From NCBI RefSeq assembly GCF_019093865.1, contig NZ_JABJXD010000002.1:124001-188000 (forward strand): 64,000 nt of DNA, given 5' to 3'. The stretch comes from Lentibacillus saliphilus. GTDB lineage: Bacteria; Bacillota; Bacilli; Bacillales; Amphibacillaceae. A program made the translations under genes and the position numbers. Positions 1 through 8,957 of the stretch are shown here, in pieces. Position 1 is the stretch's first letter, and each line of letters starts with the position of its first letter. The notes beneath the pieces are model-generated. The model was not told the origin of the DNA. It did not search any database and worked only from the letters and a program-made list of their open reading frames with translations.

Positions 1-762
1 TATTTTATGATTGGTAAAGCTGATTGGCAAGCCAGTCTCGTTCATCCGCAATGGTCACTTTGGTTTTTGCTTAGTTTGTTTAGCTGGCATATATTATTAA
101 TCGTTTTTAAAAGGTGGCCAGCACCGCTTGGGCTGCTCATATCTATTCAAATTGGACTTATCGCCGGTTATATTGGCGATATTGGTCATACGTTAAGCTT
201 GTCGCGGACATTGGTGTTTTTTCCTTTCTTTCTAATCGGATATTGGTTGACGAAGCATCAGCTTATGCAATTGAAGCATATTCAAGTTAAGGTGGCAGCG
301 CTTATTGTCATGACAACAGTTGCAATCGCCATAGCGCTCGCTCCAGAATTTAACTCGGGTTGGCTTCTTGCATCAAAGTCTTATGCGACCCTCGGTGAAC
401 CGACTTTTGGTGGGGTTGCGAGATTGCTCATTTATATCACGTCAGCCATAATGGTCGTTAGCGTGCTTGCTTGGGTACCACGCAGACGATTTCCGATTAC
501 CGAGCTCGGTGTGCGGACGCTATACGTGTATGTATTACATGGATTTATCATTCAGTTTCTACGTGTGACGGACATATCAGTTGCTCAATTTCACGGACCA
601 ATGGATGTTGCCATATATGTGTCTTTTTCAGCTTTAATCGTATATATTTTATCTAGCAAACCAATTAGAACACTGACAAAGCCCTTAATTGAAGTGCAGA
701 TGTACCATTTCAGAAAAGCAATACATTCCATCACGAAAAACGAATCGAGATCACCAACTTAA
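1..762 (+). CDS. Acyltransferase-3 family membrane protein, 5' end outside window
   Basis: The frame is open from base 1, so the N-terminus lies upstream; about 253 residues are visible, ending in TAA at 760-762. The visible part has about seven hydrophobic segments and an early WSLWFLLSLFSW stretch, which is typical of the membrane acyltransferase-3 family (fucose 4-O-acetylase-like proteins that O-acetylate cell-surface sugars). The start of the family, with its catalytic His, is missing from the window. A basic tail (residues ~230-253) probably faces the cytoplasm. Substrate cannot be told. No co-directional partner follows closely: the next gene is 440 bases away and is regulatory. Confidence 0.7.
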   Translation, partial: YFMIGKADWQASLVHPQWSLWFLLSLFSWHILLIVFKRWPAPLGLLISIQIGLIAGYIGDIGHTLSLSRTLVFFPFFLIGYWLTKHQLMQLKHIQVKVAALIVMTTVAIAIALAPEFNSGWLLASKSYATLGEPTFGGVARLLIYITSAIMVVSVLAWVPRRRFPITELGVRTLYVYVLHGFIIQFLRVTDISVAQFHGPMDVAIYVSFSALIVYILSSKPIRTLTKPLIEVQMYHFRKAIHSITKNESRSPT

Positions 763-969
763 TTTAAAGGTATCCTCAGTTGTGACACATGATAGAAAAA
801 ACGGTATGGTAACTGTAACCGATTTGATTCTGAGCAGAGGCATTTTGTGAACGGTGTCTATATTGTCCGTAGCTCCTTTTGCTCATTCCTAAAAATGATT
901 GCAACCTAATCGCGATTAAAACGTATACTTAATTACCCCCTTAACTTTATAATAGAATCGACAGCAATT

Positions 970-1001
970 AACCATCCCTAACTGGGGGTGGTTTGTTTTT
1001 T
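970..1001 (+). terminator. Intrinsic terminator in the gap before the PucR gene
   Basis: AACCATCCC (970-978) pairs with GGGGTGGTT (985-993) over 9 bp including one G-U pair, with a 6-nt loop, and a T-rich run follows to 1001. It lies 208 bases after the acyltransferase stop. In the rest of the 440-base gap (763-1204) I see no gene; a small palindrome ATCAAA-CA-TTTGAT lies at 1074-1087, overlapping TTGATCAA at 1084-1091, and could be an operator for the next gene. Confidence 0.75.
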
Positions 1002-1204
1002 GGATTTTAGTACTGTTAAATATCTAGGCAAGGTGCATGTTATCATTCGACTGCTTCCTCAGCACAACTTTCAATCAAACATTTGATCAATTGCTTATTA
1101 GTCTGAAAACATATATCATTCAGTTTATATAAGTTTGGCAGCAAGACCATGCTGTAGTTTTCCATCTGATTGACAAGATATTTCACAGGTGAGGAGATGA
1201 GACC

Positions 1205-2869
1205 ATGCATTTGGCGGTTGAAGACATTTTGGAGTTACCTATTTTAAAAACAGCCACTGTAAAAACAGGCTCAAACGTACTGAGACACCGTCATGTTGAG
1301 TGGGTATCCGTAATTGAAGGGACTGTAGAAGACTTCGTACGTCAAAATGAGTTTATCCTAACAATTGGTATGGGCTTTGAAAACACACCTGAACAATTGC
1401 TTGAATTTGTAAAAGACATTTATGAGTCTGGTGCTTCTGCCTTAGCAATTGCAACAGGTCGCTACATATTTGAAATTCCGGACAATGTTTTACAGTATAC
1501 TCGGCAACAGCAATTTGTTTTGATCGAGATCCCGTGGGAAATTCGGTTTGCAGATATTCAACGCACCGTTATGATGAAGTTGAATGAATGGCAGGACGAT
1601 ATATCACGTCACTCGCGGAGAATTCAGAAGCGATTGATTGATCTCGTCGTTCAAGGAAAGGATTTATCAGATATTGTGAAGTATGCTGAGAGAACTCTAG
1701 GCTGGTCGATCGTTTTTCGTGATGAGAAAGGACGCATAAAGCCTAACACAGAAAACGCACTGGACATGACACGACTGTGGGCTAATTTGGAATCGAGAGA
1801 CGGCACACATATTGAAGAACCGGTATCACACCATATTGAAAAAATGGTGGTTAACGAATGTCATTTGATCAAAAAATCAATTTCAGCAGGTGGACTCGAC
1901 CGAGGGAGCTTCATCATTCTTCTTCCGAAGGGCGTCCGTGTGACAGGTAATGTCCTGCATATTCTTGAGTATTTATCAGCAGCTGCCGCCCTTTGGAGCT
2001 CGCGTGAAGACGCCATCATTAAAACTGAAAATCGTCTCCGCAACGACTTTATTTGGAATCTTGCTAAGACCCCCGGATACGTGACAGACCATATACGAAA
2101 CCGTGCCAAAATATTTGGTTATAACCTTTATTTGTCCTACGTATGTATTGTTGGATTACCGGAAAATATCGATGACCTGTCAGAGGATCGTTACCAAGAC
2201 ACACAATATGGCCTTCAAAGCTTGATCTATTATATGGAAGAAGAAATCCGTTATGCAAGTCAAGTCGTTGAGAAGCAAGTCGCATTTACGTTCGACGAGG
2301 ATTTACTAATCATTTATTTAGAAGCAGACGATGATACTTTACAGGGGACAGTCCATTATTATCTCGACCTGGTGGAAAAGCGTTTAAATGCCATTATCCC
2401 AGGCGTCATATGCTCCTGGGGGATTGGTAAGCATGAGGATGGCGTTATGGTATTTAATGAAAGCTTCAAAAAGGCCCGATCAGCGCTCGATATGGGACGG
2501 CAACAGAAAGGTCAAGGACAGAGAGTTCATTATGAAGATACCCAGTTGAACCGATTGATGCTCAGTCTTGCCCATCACGATGAAATTCAGGACATTATGT
2601 TTACAACAATTTCCCCTCTTATTGAGTATGATCGTGAACGTGAAGCCAATTTAATTCAGACGTTCAACGTTTACGCCAATCAAAATAGCAATGTCAGCCG
2701 TTCTGCAAGACTATTAAATTTACACCGTCAGTCACTGTTGTATCGGCTTCGTAAAATTGAAACGTTGACAGGATTATCACTTGTTAATCCGGATGATATC
2801 TTTTTACTACAATTCAGTGTGAAATTATGGCAGACCGGTGTATGGAAAAATAAACTGTTCAATGATTAA
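1205..2869 (+). CDS. PucR-family transcriptional regulator
   Basis: A 554-residue protein. Residues ~7-125 form the N-terminal PucR (purine catabolism regulator-like) domain. The middle region (~290-450) looks like the GGDEF-derived domain of CdaR/PucR proteins. Residues ~495-540 hold the C-terminal helix-turn-helix, with SRSARLLNLHRQSLLYRLRK as the recognisable core. Such proteins usually activate neighbouring catabolic genes in response to a pathway metabolite. The ATG has a purine-rich GAGGAGATGAG upstream. The next gene, an ectoine-hydrolase-like M24 protein, starts 186 bases downstream on the same strand, so control of the doeA-like operon is the natural inference; ligand unknown. Ectoine clusters of proteobacteria usually carry other regulator types (AsnC/Lrp DoeX or MocR-type EnuR), so this pairing is noteworthy. 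Confidence 0.88.
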   Translation: MHLAVEDILELPILKTATVKTGSNVLRHRHVEWVSVIEGTVEDFVRQNEFILTIGMGFENTPEQLLEFVKDIYESGASALAIATGRYIFEIPDNVLQYTRQQQFVLIEIPWEIRFADIQRTVMMKLNEWQDDISRHSRRIQKRLIDLVVQGKDLSDIVKYAERTLGWSIVFRDEKGRIKPNTENALDMTRLWANLESRDGTHIEEPVSHHIEKMVVNECHLIKKSISAGGLDRGSFIILLPKGVRVTGNVLHILEYLSAAAALWSSREDAIIKTENRLRNDFIWNLAKTPGYVTDHIRNRAKIFGYNLYLSYVCIVGLPENIDDLSEDRYQDTQYGLQSLIYYMEEEIRYASQVVEKQVAFTFDEDLLIIYLEADDDTLQGTVHYYLDLVEKRLNAIIPGVICSWGIGKHEDGVMVFNESFKKARSALDMGRQQKGQGQRVHYEDTQLNRLMLSLAHHDEIQDIMFTTISPLIEYDREREANLIQTFNVYANQNSNVSRSARLLNLHRQSLLYRLRKIETLTGLSLVNPDDIFLLQFSVKLWQTGVWKNKLFND

Positions 2870-3055
2870 TGAGGAAATGCTTAAGGAGATGATCAGTCTC
2901 TTTCCACACATAAAAGACAACGCTTTCATACACTTTGTATAGAGTTGTTTCTGAAAGTTCATACATTATGTCAATGGTGCTATTTCGTTATAACACATAT
3001 ACTGACATAGAAGACGGTGAATGCCAGAAACACGGAAACAAGGGAGGTATGAATA

Positions 3056-4261
3056 GTGTTGTTCAGTCACGAAGAATATCAGGAGTACCAGCAGAGGTTT
3101 ATGAATACAAAAAAACGTATGGAAGAATCAGGGGTAGACGTGTTGCTTATCACGAACCCATCCAACATGTATTATTTAACAGGCTATAACGCATGGTCAT
3201 TTTACGTTGAGCAGCTCGTTATTGTGATCAACGATCGTGATCAACCGATCTGGTTGGGCAGATATATGGATGCAGCTGGTGCCAAAATGACGACTTGGAT
3301 GGAAGCTGGTAATATTTTGTCGTACCCAGATGATTATGTGCAATCAATGACTCGGCATCCGATGACGTTTGTAGCCGACTTCTTAATTGACCAAGGTCTG
3401 TCACATAAGCATATCGGTGTTGAAATGGATGCGTATTTTTTCAGTGCGCTGTCTTATGAAAAGTTAAAACAGAAACTCCCTGATGCACACTTTAAACACG
3501 CTGGTCTTTTAGTGAATGAGCTCAGGATGATTAAATCTGATACAGAAATTGAGCACATGAAAAAGGCTGGTCAAATCGTTCAAAATGCGATGTACACAGC
3601 AGAAAAAGCAATTTATCCTGGTGCGCGACAATGTGATGCAGCAGCGGAAATCTACTATGATTTGATTTCAGGTACACCTGAATTTGGTGGTGATTATCCA
3701 GCGATTGTGCCGATGCTGCCAACCGGTGAACGCACAGCCGCTCCGCATATCACATGGTCGGATCAGCCGTTTAAAGAAGGTGAACTCGTTATTGTTGAGA
3801 TGGCTGGCTGTTACAAACGCTATCATGCCCCATTTGCTCGAACGATTTCCCTTGGTAAACCGTCTGAAAAAATAGAGGCATTATCTAAAATCGTCGTTGA
3901 AGGCTTAAATGCCGCTCTTGATATTGTGAAGCCCGGTGTTACATGTGAAGAAGTTGAATCGGCTTGGCGTCAAGCGACGTCGCGCTATGGCATTGAAAAA
4001 GAAGCACGTCTTGGATATTCGACGGGTTTGAGTTATCCACCCGACTGGGGCGAGCATACGGCGAGCTTACGTCCTGGCGATCAAACCGTTTTACAGCCAA
4101 ATATGACGTTCCATCTTATACCTGCATTATGGTTTGATTATGAAGGGATTGAAATTAGTGAAACGTTCCGAGTCACCGAGACAGGACACGAAGTCTTGTC
4201 ACATTATACGAGGGACTTGATTATAAAGGGTGACCTTGATATAGCGCCAGTCATTAGTTAA
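3056..4261 (+). CDS. doeA: Ectoine hydrolase-like M24-family protein (DoeA/EutD type)
   Basis: A 401-residue creatinase/prolidase-fold protein: N-terminal domain ~1-155, M24 pita-bread domain ~160-390. GTG is the start because AAGGGAGGT (3040-3048) sits 7 nt before it; a nearby ATG is out of frame. Ordinary M24 peptidases carry metal-binding Asp residues in a DxG...D motif. Here the stretch around residues 245-265 reads VIVEMAG..KRYHAPFARTISLG, with Glu248 in the first Asp position and no second Asp. DoeA/EutD enzymes likewise use a Glu here as covalent nucleophile to open the ectoine ring to N-acetyl-diaminobutyrate. Length and following aldehyde dehydrogenase and aminotransferase genes fit the ectoine pathway. 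No DoeB deacetylase gene is present. It could act on another cyclic amidine or a creatine-like compound. Confidence 0.75.
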   Translation: MLFSHEEYQEYQQRFMNTKKRMEESGVDVLLITNPSNMYYLTGYNAWSFYVEQLVIVINDRDQPIWLGRYMDAAGAKMTTWMEAGNILSYPDDYVQSMTRHPMTFVADFLIDQGLSHKHIGVEMDAYFFSALSYEKLKQKLPDAHFKHAGLLVNELRMIKSDTEIEHMKKAGQIVQNAMYTAEKAIYPGARQCDAAAEIYYDLISGTPEFGGDYPAIVPMLPTGERTAAPHITWSDQPFKEGELVIVEMAGCYKRYHAPFARTISLGKPSEKIEALSKIVVEGLNAALDIVKPGVTCEEVESAWRQATSRYGIEKEARLGYSTGLSYPPDWGEHTASLRPGDQTVLQPNMTFHLIPALWFDYEGIEISETFRVTETGHEVLSHYTRDLIIKGDLDIAPVIS

Positions 4262-4348
4262 ATCAATACAAGCTCAGACAAACGCTATGCCCATTTTAGG
4301 CGAAAGGCACATATCGAGATCAATATTGAGACACATGAGGTGATGTAT

Positions 4349-5803
4349 ATGAAGACGAAAACAAAAGGCAGACGCATGTTCATTGGTGGTGAATGGGTGG
4401 AGCGTGATCATGTAATTGATATATATGATCCTCAAGACCATTCATTTATTACGACTGTTCCAAAGGCGACCGTGGAGGATGCATTGTTTACTGTTGAAAT
4501 GGCTAAAAAGGGGGCCGAAACTGCTGCCGCAATCCCCGTGCACGAACGAATGGCCATATTGGAGCGAGCAGCACATTATGTTTCAACGCATCAAAAGCGG
4601 TTTGCTGAAACAATCGCCCGCGAAGGGAGTAAAACAATTCGTGAGGCGACAAGTGAAGTGGATCGATGCGTCCAAACATTACGGATTTCCCAAGAAGAGG
4701 CGAGACGTATTCATGGTGAAACGATTCCCTTTGACCAAATGCCTGGTCATGAAGATCGCGTAGGCTATTATTATCGTTTTCCAATTGGTATTATTGCGGC
4801 GATTACACCGTTTAATGATCCATTAAATCTAGTTGCTCATAAGATTGGTCCTGCCATCGCAGCGGGTAATGCTATTATTATTAAACCATCATCACTGACC
4901 CCGCTGAGCGCACTATTGTTGGCTGAAGCGTTTGTTGAGGCAGGCTTACCTAAACATGTATTAAGCGTTATTACAGGTAGTGGAAAGGATGTCGGTGAGA
5001 CACTTGTGAAACACCCTGCCGTACGTATGGTGTCTTTTACAGGTGGCTTAAAAACGGGAGAACACATTGCACGACAGGCCGGGCTTAAAAAAATTGGCAT
5101 GGAGCTCGGCTCTAATTGTCCGACCATTGTATTAGAGGATGCTGATATAGATGAAGCTGCTGCCGCTTGCGTATCAGGTGCTTTTTCTGCTGCTGGACAA
5201 AACTGTATTGGCGTGCAACGCATTTTCATACAGAAAACGGTTTACGATCAATTTGAAGCCGAGATTGTTAAAAAAGCCCGAACGGTTAAACTTGGTGATA
5301 AACAGCTCGAAAGCACAGATATGGGCCCGTTAATTAATGAGACGGAGGCCCGTCGTGTTGAAGCATTGGTTAATGAAGCGGTTGAAAAAGGCGCAACGCT
5401 ATTAACCGGAGGGGTCCGTGAAGGTGCTTTTTATGCACCGACTGTTCTGTCCAATGTCCCAGATCATTGTCAAATTGCCGATGAAGAAATATTCGGGCCT
5501 GTTGTACTGTTGTATCAGGTGATCGATTTACATGAAGCAATTGAAAAAGCAAACAACGTTGATTATGGCTTGCAAGCTGGGATATTTACGAATCGGATTG
5601 ATGATGCAATGACAGCCGCAAGGTGCCTCCATGTTGGCGGTGTCATGATTAATGACAGCAGTGATTATCGCATTGACGGAATGCCATTTGGTGGTGTAAA
5701 AGGATCTGGTCTCGGTCGAGAAGGGATACGATTTGCCATTCAAGATATGACAGAACCGAAAGTTGTGCAGTTTAATTTGAAGAAAGACCGTAATCGTCTA
5801 TAA
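4349..5803 (+). CDS. doeC: Aldehyde dehydrogenase, DoeC-like (aspartate-semialdehyde oxidation)
   Basis: A 484-residue NAD(P)-dependent aldehyde dehydrogenase. Visible active-site residues: Asn156 (PFND), Lys179 (IIKPSS), Glu252 (MELGSN), Cys286 (GQNC). GTG 4340 and ATG 4343 are also in frame, but the Shine-Dalgarno GAGGTG (4337-4342) overlaps them and is correctly spaced only for ATG 4349. In the DoeABCD route, DoeC oxidises L-aspartate 4-semialdehyde to L-aspartate; that role is inferred from the gene's position 87 bases after the DoeA-like gene and 12 bases before the aminotransferase. By sequence alone it could also be a succinate-semialdehyde or other family member. Confidence 0.8.
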   Translation: MKTKTKGRRMFIGGEWVERDHVIDIYDPQDHSFITTVPKATVEDALFTVEMAKKGAETAAAIPVHERMAILERAAHYVSTHQKRFAETIAREGSKTIREATSEVDRCVQTLRISQEEARRIHGETIPFDQMPGHEDRVGYYYRFPIGIIAAITPFNDPLNLVAHKIGPAIAAGNAIIIKPSSLTPLSALLLAEAFVEAGLPKHVLSVITGSGKDVGETLVKHPAVRMVSFTGGLKTGEHIARQAGLKKIGMELGSNCPTIVLEDADIDEAAAACVSGAFSAAGQNCIGVQRIFIQKTVYDQFEAEIVKKARTVKLGDKQLESTDMGPLINETEARRVEALVNEAVEKGATLLTGGVREGAFYAPTVLSNVPDHCQIADEEIFGPVVLLYQVIDLHEAIEKANNVDYGLQAGIFTNRIDDAMTAARCLHVGGVMINDSSDYRIDGMPFGGVKGSGLGREGIRFAIQDMTEPKVVQFNLKKDRNRL

Positions 5804-5815
5804 GGGGGAGTTATG

Positions 5816-7135
5816 ATGCAGACAGCTTATCAAAATAAGCAACACGTTTATGATGAATTGGTGGCGCTGGATCAAGCGCATTTCCTTCATCCGACATCGT
5901 CGATTAAACAGCATCAAGCGGAAGGGCCTAGTCTCATTTTTACAGAAGGTGACGGGATTTATTTAACAGATATAACAGGGAGAAAATTACTCGATGGTTT
6001 ATCCTCTCTTTGGAATGTGAATATCGGGCATGGACGAAAAGAGCCCGGAGAAGCAGCAGCGAAACAAATGGAAAAGCTCGCCTTCAGCTCAACGTTCTCG
6101 AATTGGAGTCATGAGCCAGTCATTCGCTTGGCAGCAAAAATTGCTACACTAACTCCTGGGGATTTAAATACAACATTTTTCACCTCTGGAGGATCAGAAG
6201 CAAATGATACGGCATTTAAGACGGTTCGCCATTACTGGAAGCTAAAGGGCAAATCGGGAAAGAAAAAAATAGTTTCACGGAAAAAATCCTATCACGGTGT
6301 GGCGATGGGGTCTACAAGTGCAACGGGTATTCAGCCATTTCATGATTTCACAACATCAATGGCATCAGATTTCTATCATGTGGGAAACACGGTTGATGAC
6401 TTTCGGCAATTTATTGAACGTGAAGGTGCTGACACGATTGCTGCGTTTATAAGTGAGCCTGTTCAAGGGTCTGGTGGGGTCAACCTGCCGCCTGAAGGGT
6501 ATTTTCAAGAAGTGCGTCAACTTTGTGATGAATATGATATTCTATTAATCATTGATGAGGTCATTACTGGATTTGGACGGACAGGGAAGATGTTTGGTAT
6601 GGACCACTATGACGTTGTTCCAGATATGATGTGTATCGCTAAGGGGATTACGAGCGGTTATGCACCACTTGGTGGCATGGTAATGACTGATCGGTTACAC
6701 GAAGAGCTAGCTGAATTGTCTGATGGGAACTTTATGCATGGCTATACGTACAGTGGCCATCCGGTCGGGTGTGTTGTTGCCTTAGAAAATCTCGCTATTA
6801 TTGAGCGTGAAAATCTTGTTGAGCATGTTCGTGAGATGGGGTTAGAGCTATTAGCAGGGTTTGAATGGTTAAAGCGCGAGCATGAGCTGGTTGCAGACTA
6901 TCGAGGACTTGGATTACTCGGTGCGATTAGTCTCGCTTCAGATGATCAGTCTGATCCAATTGCTCCAAAAGTTGTTGCTGAAGCGTTAAAGCGTGGCATG
7001 ATTGGTCGGGCAATTGTATATCATGGTCAGGATACACTTGCCTTTGCACCGCCGTTTGTCATTACAAAGGCGCAAATAAACGACATGATCAACATCGTCC
7101 ACGAATCATTACGAGTGGTTGAACAATCACTTTAG
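5816..7135 (+). CDS. doeD: Class III aminotransferase, DoeD-like (diaminobutyrate transaminase)
   Basis: A PLP-dependent class III aminotransferase of 439 residues. Counting from the upstream ATG at 5813, the cofactor-phosphate site TSGGSEAND is at ~124-132, Asp248 lies in IIDEV and the Schiff-base lysine is Lys277 (IAKGITSG). Two ATGs are adjacent (5813 and 5816); AAGGGGGAG (5802-5810), which overlaps the upstream stop, is better spaced for the second. In ectoine degradation DoeD converts 2,4-diaminobutyrate to aspartate semialdehyde, feeding the preceding dehydrogenase. Omega-amino acid:pyruvate transaminases are close relatives, so the substrate is inferred from context. No separate terminator is seen; the structured repeat at 7175 follows. 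Confidence 0.8.
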   Translation: MQTAYQNKQHVYDELVALDQAHFLHPTSSIKQHQAEGPSLIFTEGDGIYLTDITGRKLLDGLSSLWNVNIGHGRKEPGEAAAKQMEKLAFSSTFSNWSHEPVIRLAAKIATLTPGDLNTTFFTSGGSEANDTAFKTVRHYWKLKGKSGKKKIVSRKKSYHGVAMGSTSATGIQPFHDFTTSMASDFYHVGNTVDDFRQFIEREGADTIAAFISEPVQGSGGVNLPPEGYFQEVRQLCDEYDILLIIDEVITGFGRTGKMFGMDHYDVVPDMMCIAKGITSGYAPLGGMVMTDRLHEELAELSDGNFMHGYTYSGHPVGCVVALENLAIIERENLVEHVREMGLELLAGFEWLKREHELVADYRGLGLLGAISLASDDQSDPIAPKVVAEALKRGMIGRAIVYHGQDTLAFAPPFVITKAQINDMINIVHESLRVVEQSL

Positions 7136-7174
7136 GAGATGATACGAGAGCATCCGCTTGGATAAGATGAAAGC

Positions 7175-7452
7175 GAGGCTGGGACATAACTTAAAGGTTA
7201 ACTCAAAAGACGAACAATGCTCAGCATTAGCTCCGGAAATATACGTAGACTCCTGTGGGAGGAAGGCATAGGTGAGACCCCACAGTGCGGTAGGGGAAGG
7301 AAGGCTAAAGTCGCGACGACAATCGCCACGCCTTCATGACCAACGTCCTGTTGCCCCGAGGCTCACCAGCCGCCCACGGAAAGCGTAGTATATTTCCGGA
7401 GCGGTAGTATTGTTCGGATTTTCATTTGGTTAAACTCTTTTGTCCTAGCCTA
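7175..7452. repeat. Structured intergenic repeat, copy 1 (278 nt)
   Basis: Starts GAGGCTGGGACATAAC and ends TGTCCTAGCCTA, so the ends are inverted. The arms (7175-~7265 and ~7376-7452) pair over much of their length; both contain CTCCGGAAATATAC or its complement and CGAACAAT. The middle holds a stem TGTGGG/CCCACA and one mini-hairpin CAAC-GTCCT-GTTG (7341-7353). It lies between convergent doeD and the YjiH gene and may end transcripts from both sides. Related copies are at 14730, 38652, 47412 and 53490. It has no transposase or coding frame with a ribosome site. Elements of this look are common between genes in Bacillaceae (from memory, unchecked). Confidence 0.85.
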
Positions 7453-7509
7453 ATTTTCATCGTTAGCAGTTTATAGAAAATGCAATAAGATAACGTTCAT
7501 TAATGAATC

Positions 7510-8871
7510 TTAAAAAATAATATGTGCACAGAGCACGACGATTGGAAGTGTAATGAGTGTCCGCAATAAGAATATGACGACGAGGTCAAAGAATGATACC
7601 GGAACTTTAGAACCGAGTAGTAATCCACCCATTTCAGACATATAAATCAATTGAGTAATTGATAAAGCGGCAATGATAAACCGAGTAATCTCAGCCTCAA
7701 TTGAACCACCGATAATAGCAGGCAGAAACATGTCCGCAAATCCAACGAGAATTGTTTCAGAAGCTTCAGCAGCATATGGCACTTGCATAAGCTCTAAAAG
7801 TGGGACAAACGGGTATCCGAGCCAAGTGAATAAAGGTGTATAAGTAGCGATGATTAAACCAATTAAACCGATCGTCATAACAACAGGAGCGACCCCCATC
7901 CACATGTCGAGTACATTTTGGACGCCTTCCTTTAAAAACTTAGAAACACTTTTTTCACCTTTAGCGCGATCTAAAGCTTGTTTGTATCCAAAAGTAAACA
8001 CGTTTTCGCCAGCAGGTATGGTTTCGTCAATTCCTGTAGCACCTTCAATAGCGTACGTATCTTTTTTTCTTGAGAGGGGTGGAATACGTGGCATAATGAG
8101 TGCGGCCACAATTCCGGCGAAAATGACTGTTAAATAGAAGGGGACGAACATGTGAGACAATCCAACTTCTGAAATAACGACAAGTGTGAATGTAATGGAA
8201 ACGACAGAAAACGTTGTACCTATGACGATGGCCTCACGCTTCGTGTAAAAACCATTTTCATATTGCTTACTTGTTAGAAGGACACCGATCGTGCCATCTC
8301 CTATCCATGAAGCGAGTGAATCAACGGATGCACGACCAGGCAATTTGAAGAGTGGACGCATAATTTTCGTCATCATTGTCCCGAAAAGCTCCAAAAGGCC
8401 GAAGTTCGTTAACAGTGGCAAAAATATCCCGGCAAATAAAAAGACCGCAAACAAGACATGCAATAACCCATCTTCCCCAATAATAATAGCTCCAGTATCT
8501 CCACTATGTACGGCTTCAGGACCAATTTCAAAAACGGTCATCACAGCAAAAACAGCTGCAAGTATACGGGTTACCGTCCAAAATAGACTAACGTGAAATA
8601 ATTGCTGGAAAAAGGGTGTCTTTTGTAAGCGGTCACGTCCAATAATTCTCGCGATAATTGTTATAATAGCTGTCAAAATAATAATAATCATCATAATAAC
8701 AGATAATTGATCTGCTAGCAGACCTTGAACCCAATTAGCCATATAGGCAATTGGTATTGTCATACCGTCACCGTCATTTGTACTAATAGGTGTCATAAAC
8801 AACAGAATTCCGATAAGCGATGGTAAGATAAAGCGTAAATGATCACCTAGCGAGTACGACTTATTTTTCAA
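7510..8871 (-). CDS. YjiH-family membrane protein with nucleoside-recognition (Gate) domain
   Basis: A 453-residue, very hydrophobic protein with about ten predicted membrane helices, resembling YjiH proteins, which contain the Gate/nucleoside-recognition domain also found in nucleoside transporters and spore maturation proteins SpmA/SpmB. A conserved-looking stretch SLASWIGDGTIGVLLTSKQY lies near residue 190. The actual transport substrate of this family is not established. The start is TTG at 8871-8869, 7 nt after AAGGAGG; the 23 codons upstream in frame run through the promoter and are excluded. The gene is convergent with the doe-like cluster and shares no operon with it. Confidence 0.75.
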   Translation of the reverse strand: MKNKSYSLGDHLRFILPSLIGILLFMTPISTNDGDGMTIPIAYMANWVQGLLADQLSVIMMIIIILTAIITIIARIIGRDRLQKTPFFQQLFHVSLFWTVTRILAAVFAVMTVFEIGPEAVHSGDTGAIIIGEDGLLHVLFAVFLFAGIFLPLLTNFGLLELFGTMMTKIMRPLFKLPGRASVDSLASWIGDGTIGVLLTSKQYENGFYTKREAIVIGTTFSVVSITFTLVVISEVGLSHMFVPFYLTVIFAGIVAALIMPRIPPLSRKKDTYAIEGATGIDETIPAGENVFTFGYKQALDRAKGEKSVSKFLKEGVQNVLDMWMGVAPVVMTIGLIGLIIATYTPLFTWLGYPFVPLLELMQVPYAAEASETILVGFADMFLPAIIGGSIEAEITRFIIAALSITQLIYMSEMGGLLLGSKVPVSFFDLVVIFLLRTLITLPIVVLCAHIIF

Positions 8872-8905
8872 TGTGACTTCCTCCTTTTTAATAATAATTC
8901 CTTTT

Positions 8906-8933
8906 ATTATAATGATGCAGGTATAAAAGTCAA
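8906..8933 (-). promoter_or_regulatory. Sigma-A promoter of the YjiH-family gene
   Basis: On the minus strand TTGACT (8933-8928), a 16-nt spacer and a perfect TATAAT (8911-8906). Transcription would start near 8899, about 28 nt before the TTG start codon. The rest of the gap to the phasin gene (to 9351) is AT-rich; a TATAAT at 9178-9183 is possible for the divergent gene, but no good -35 goes with it. Confidence 0.75.
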
Positions 8934-8957
8934 TGGTCAAAAACTGTTATTATCTCA

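Noticed and set aside
2935-3189. 84-codon open frame overlapping the start of the doeA-like gene
   Set aside because: It overlaps the conserved M24 coding sequence in another frame, lacks a ribosome site and has no recognisable features.
7175-7452. Insertion sequence or classic MITE
   Set aside because: Inverted ends are present, but no target-site duplication could be seen and no transposase frame exists in any copy. The varied internal hairpins point to a structured repeat, so it is listed as a repeat only.
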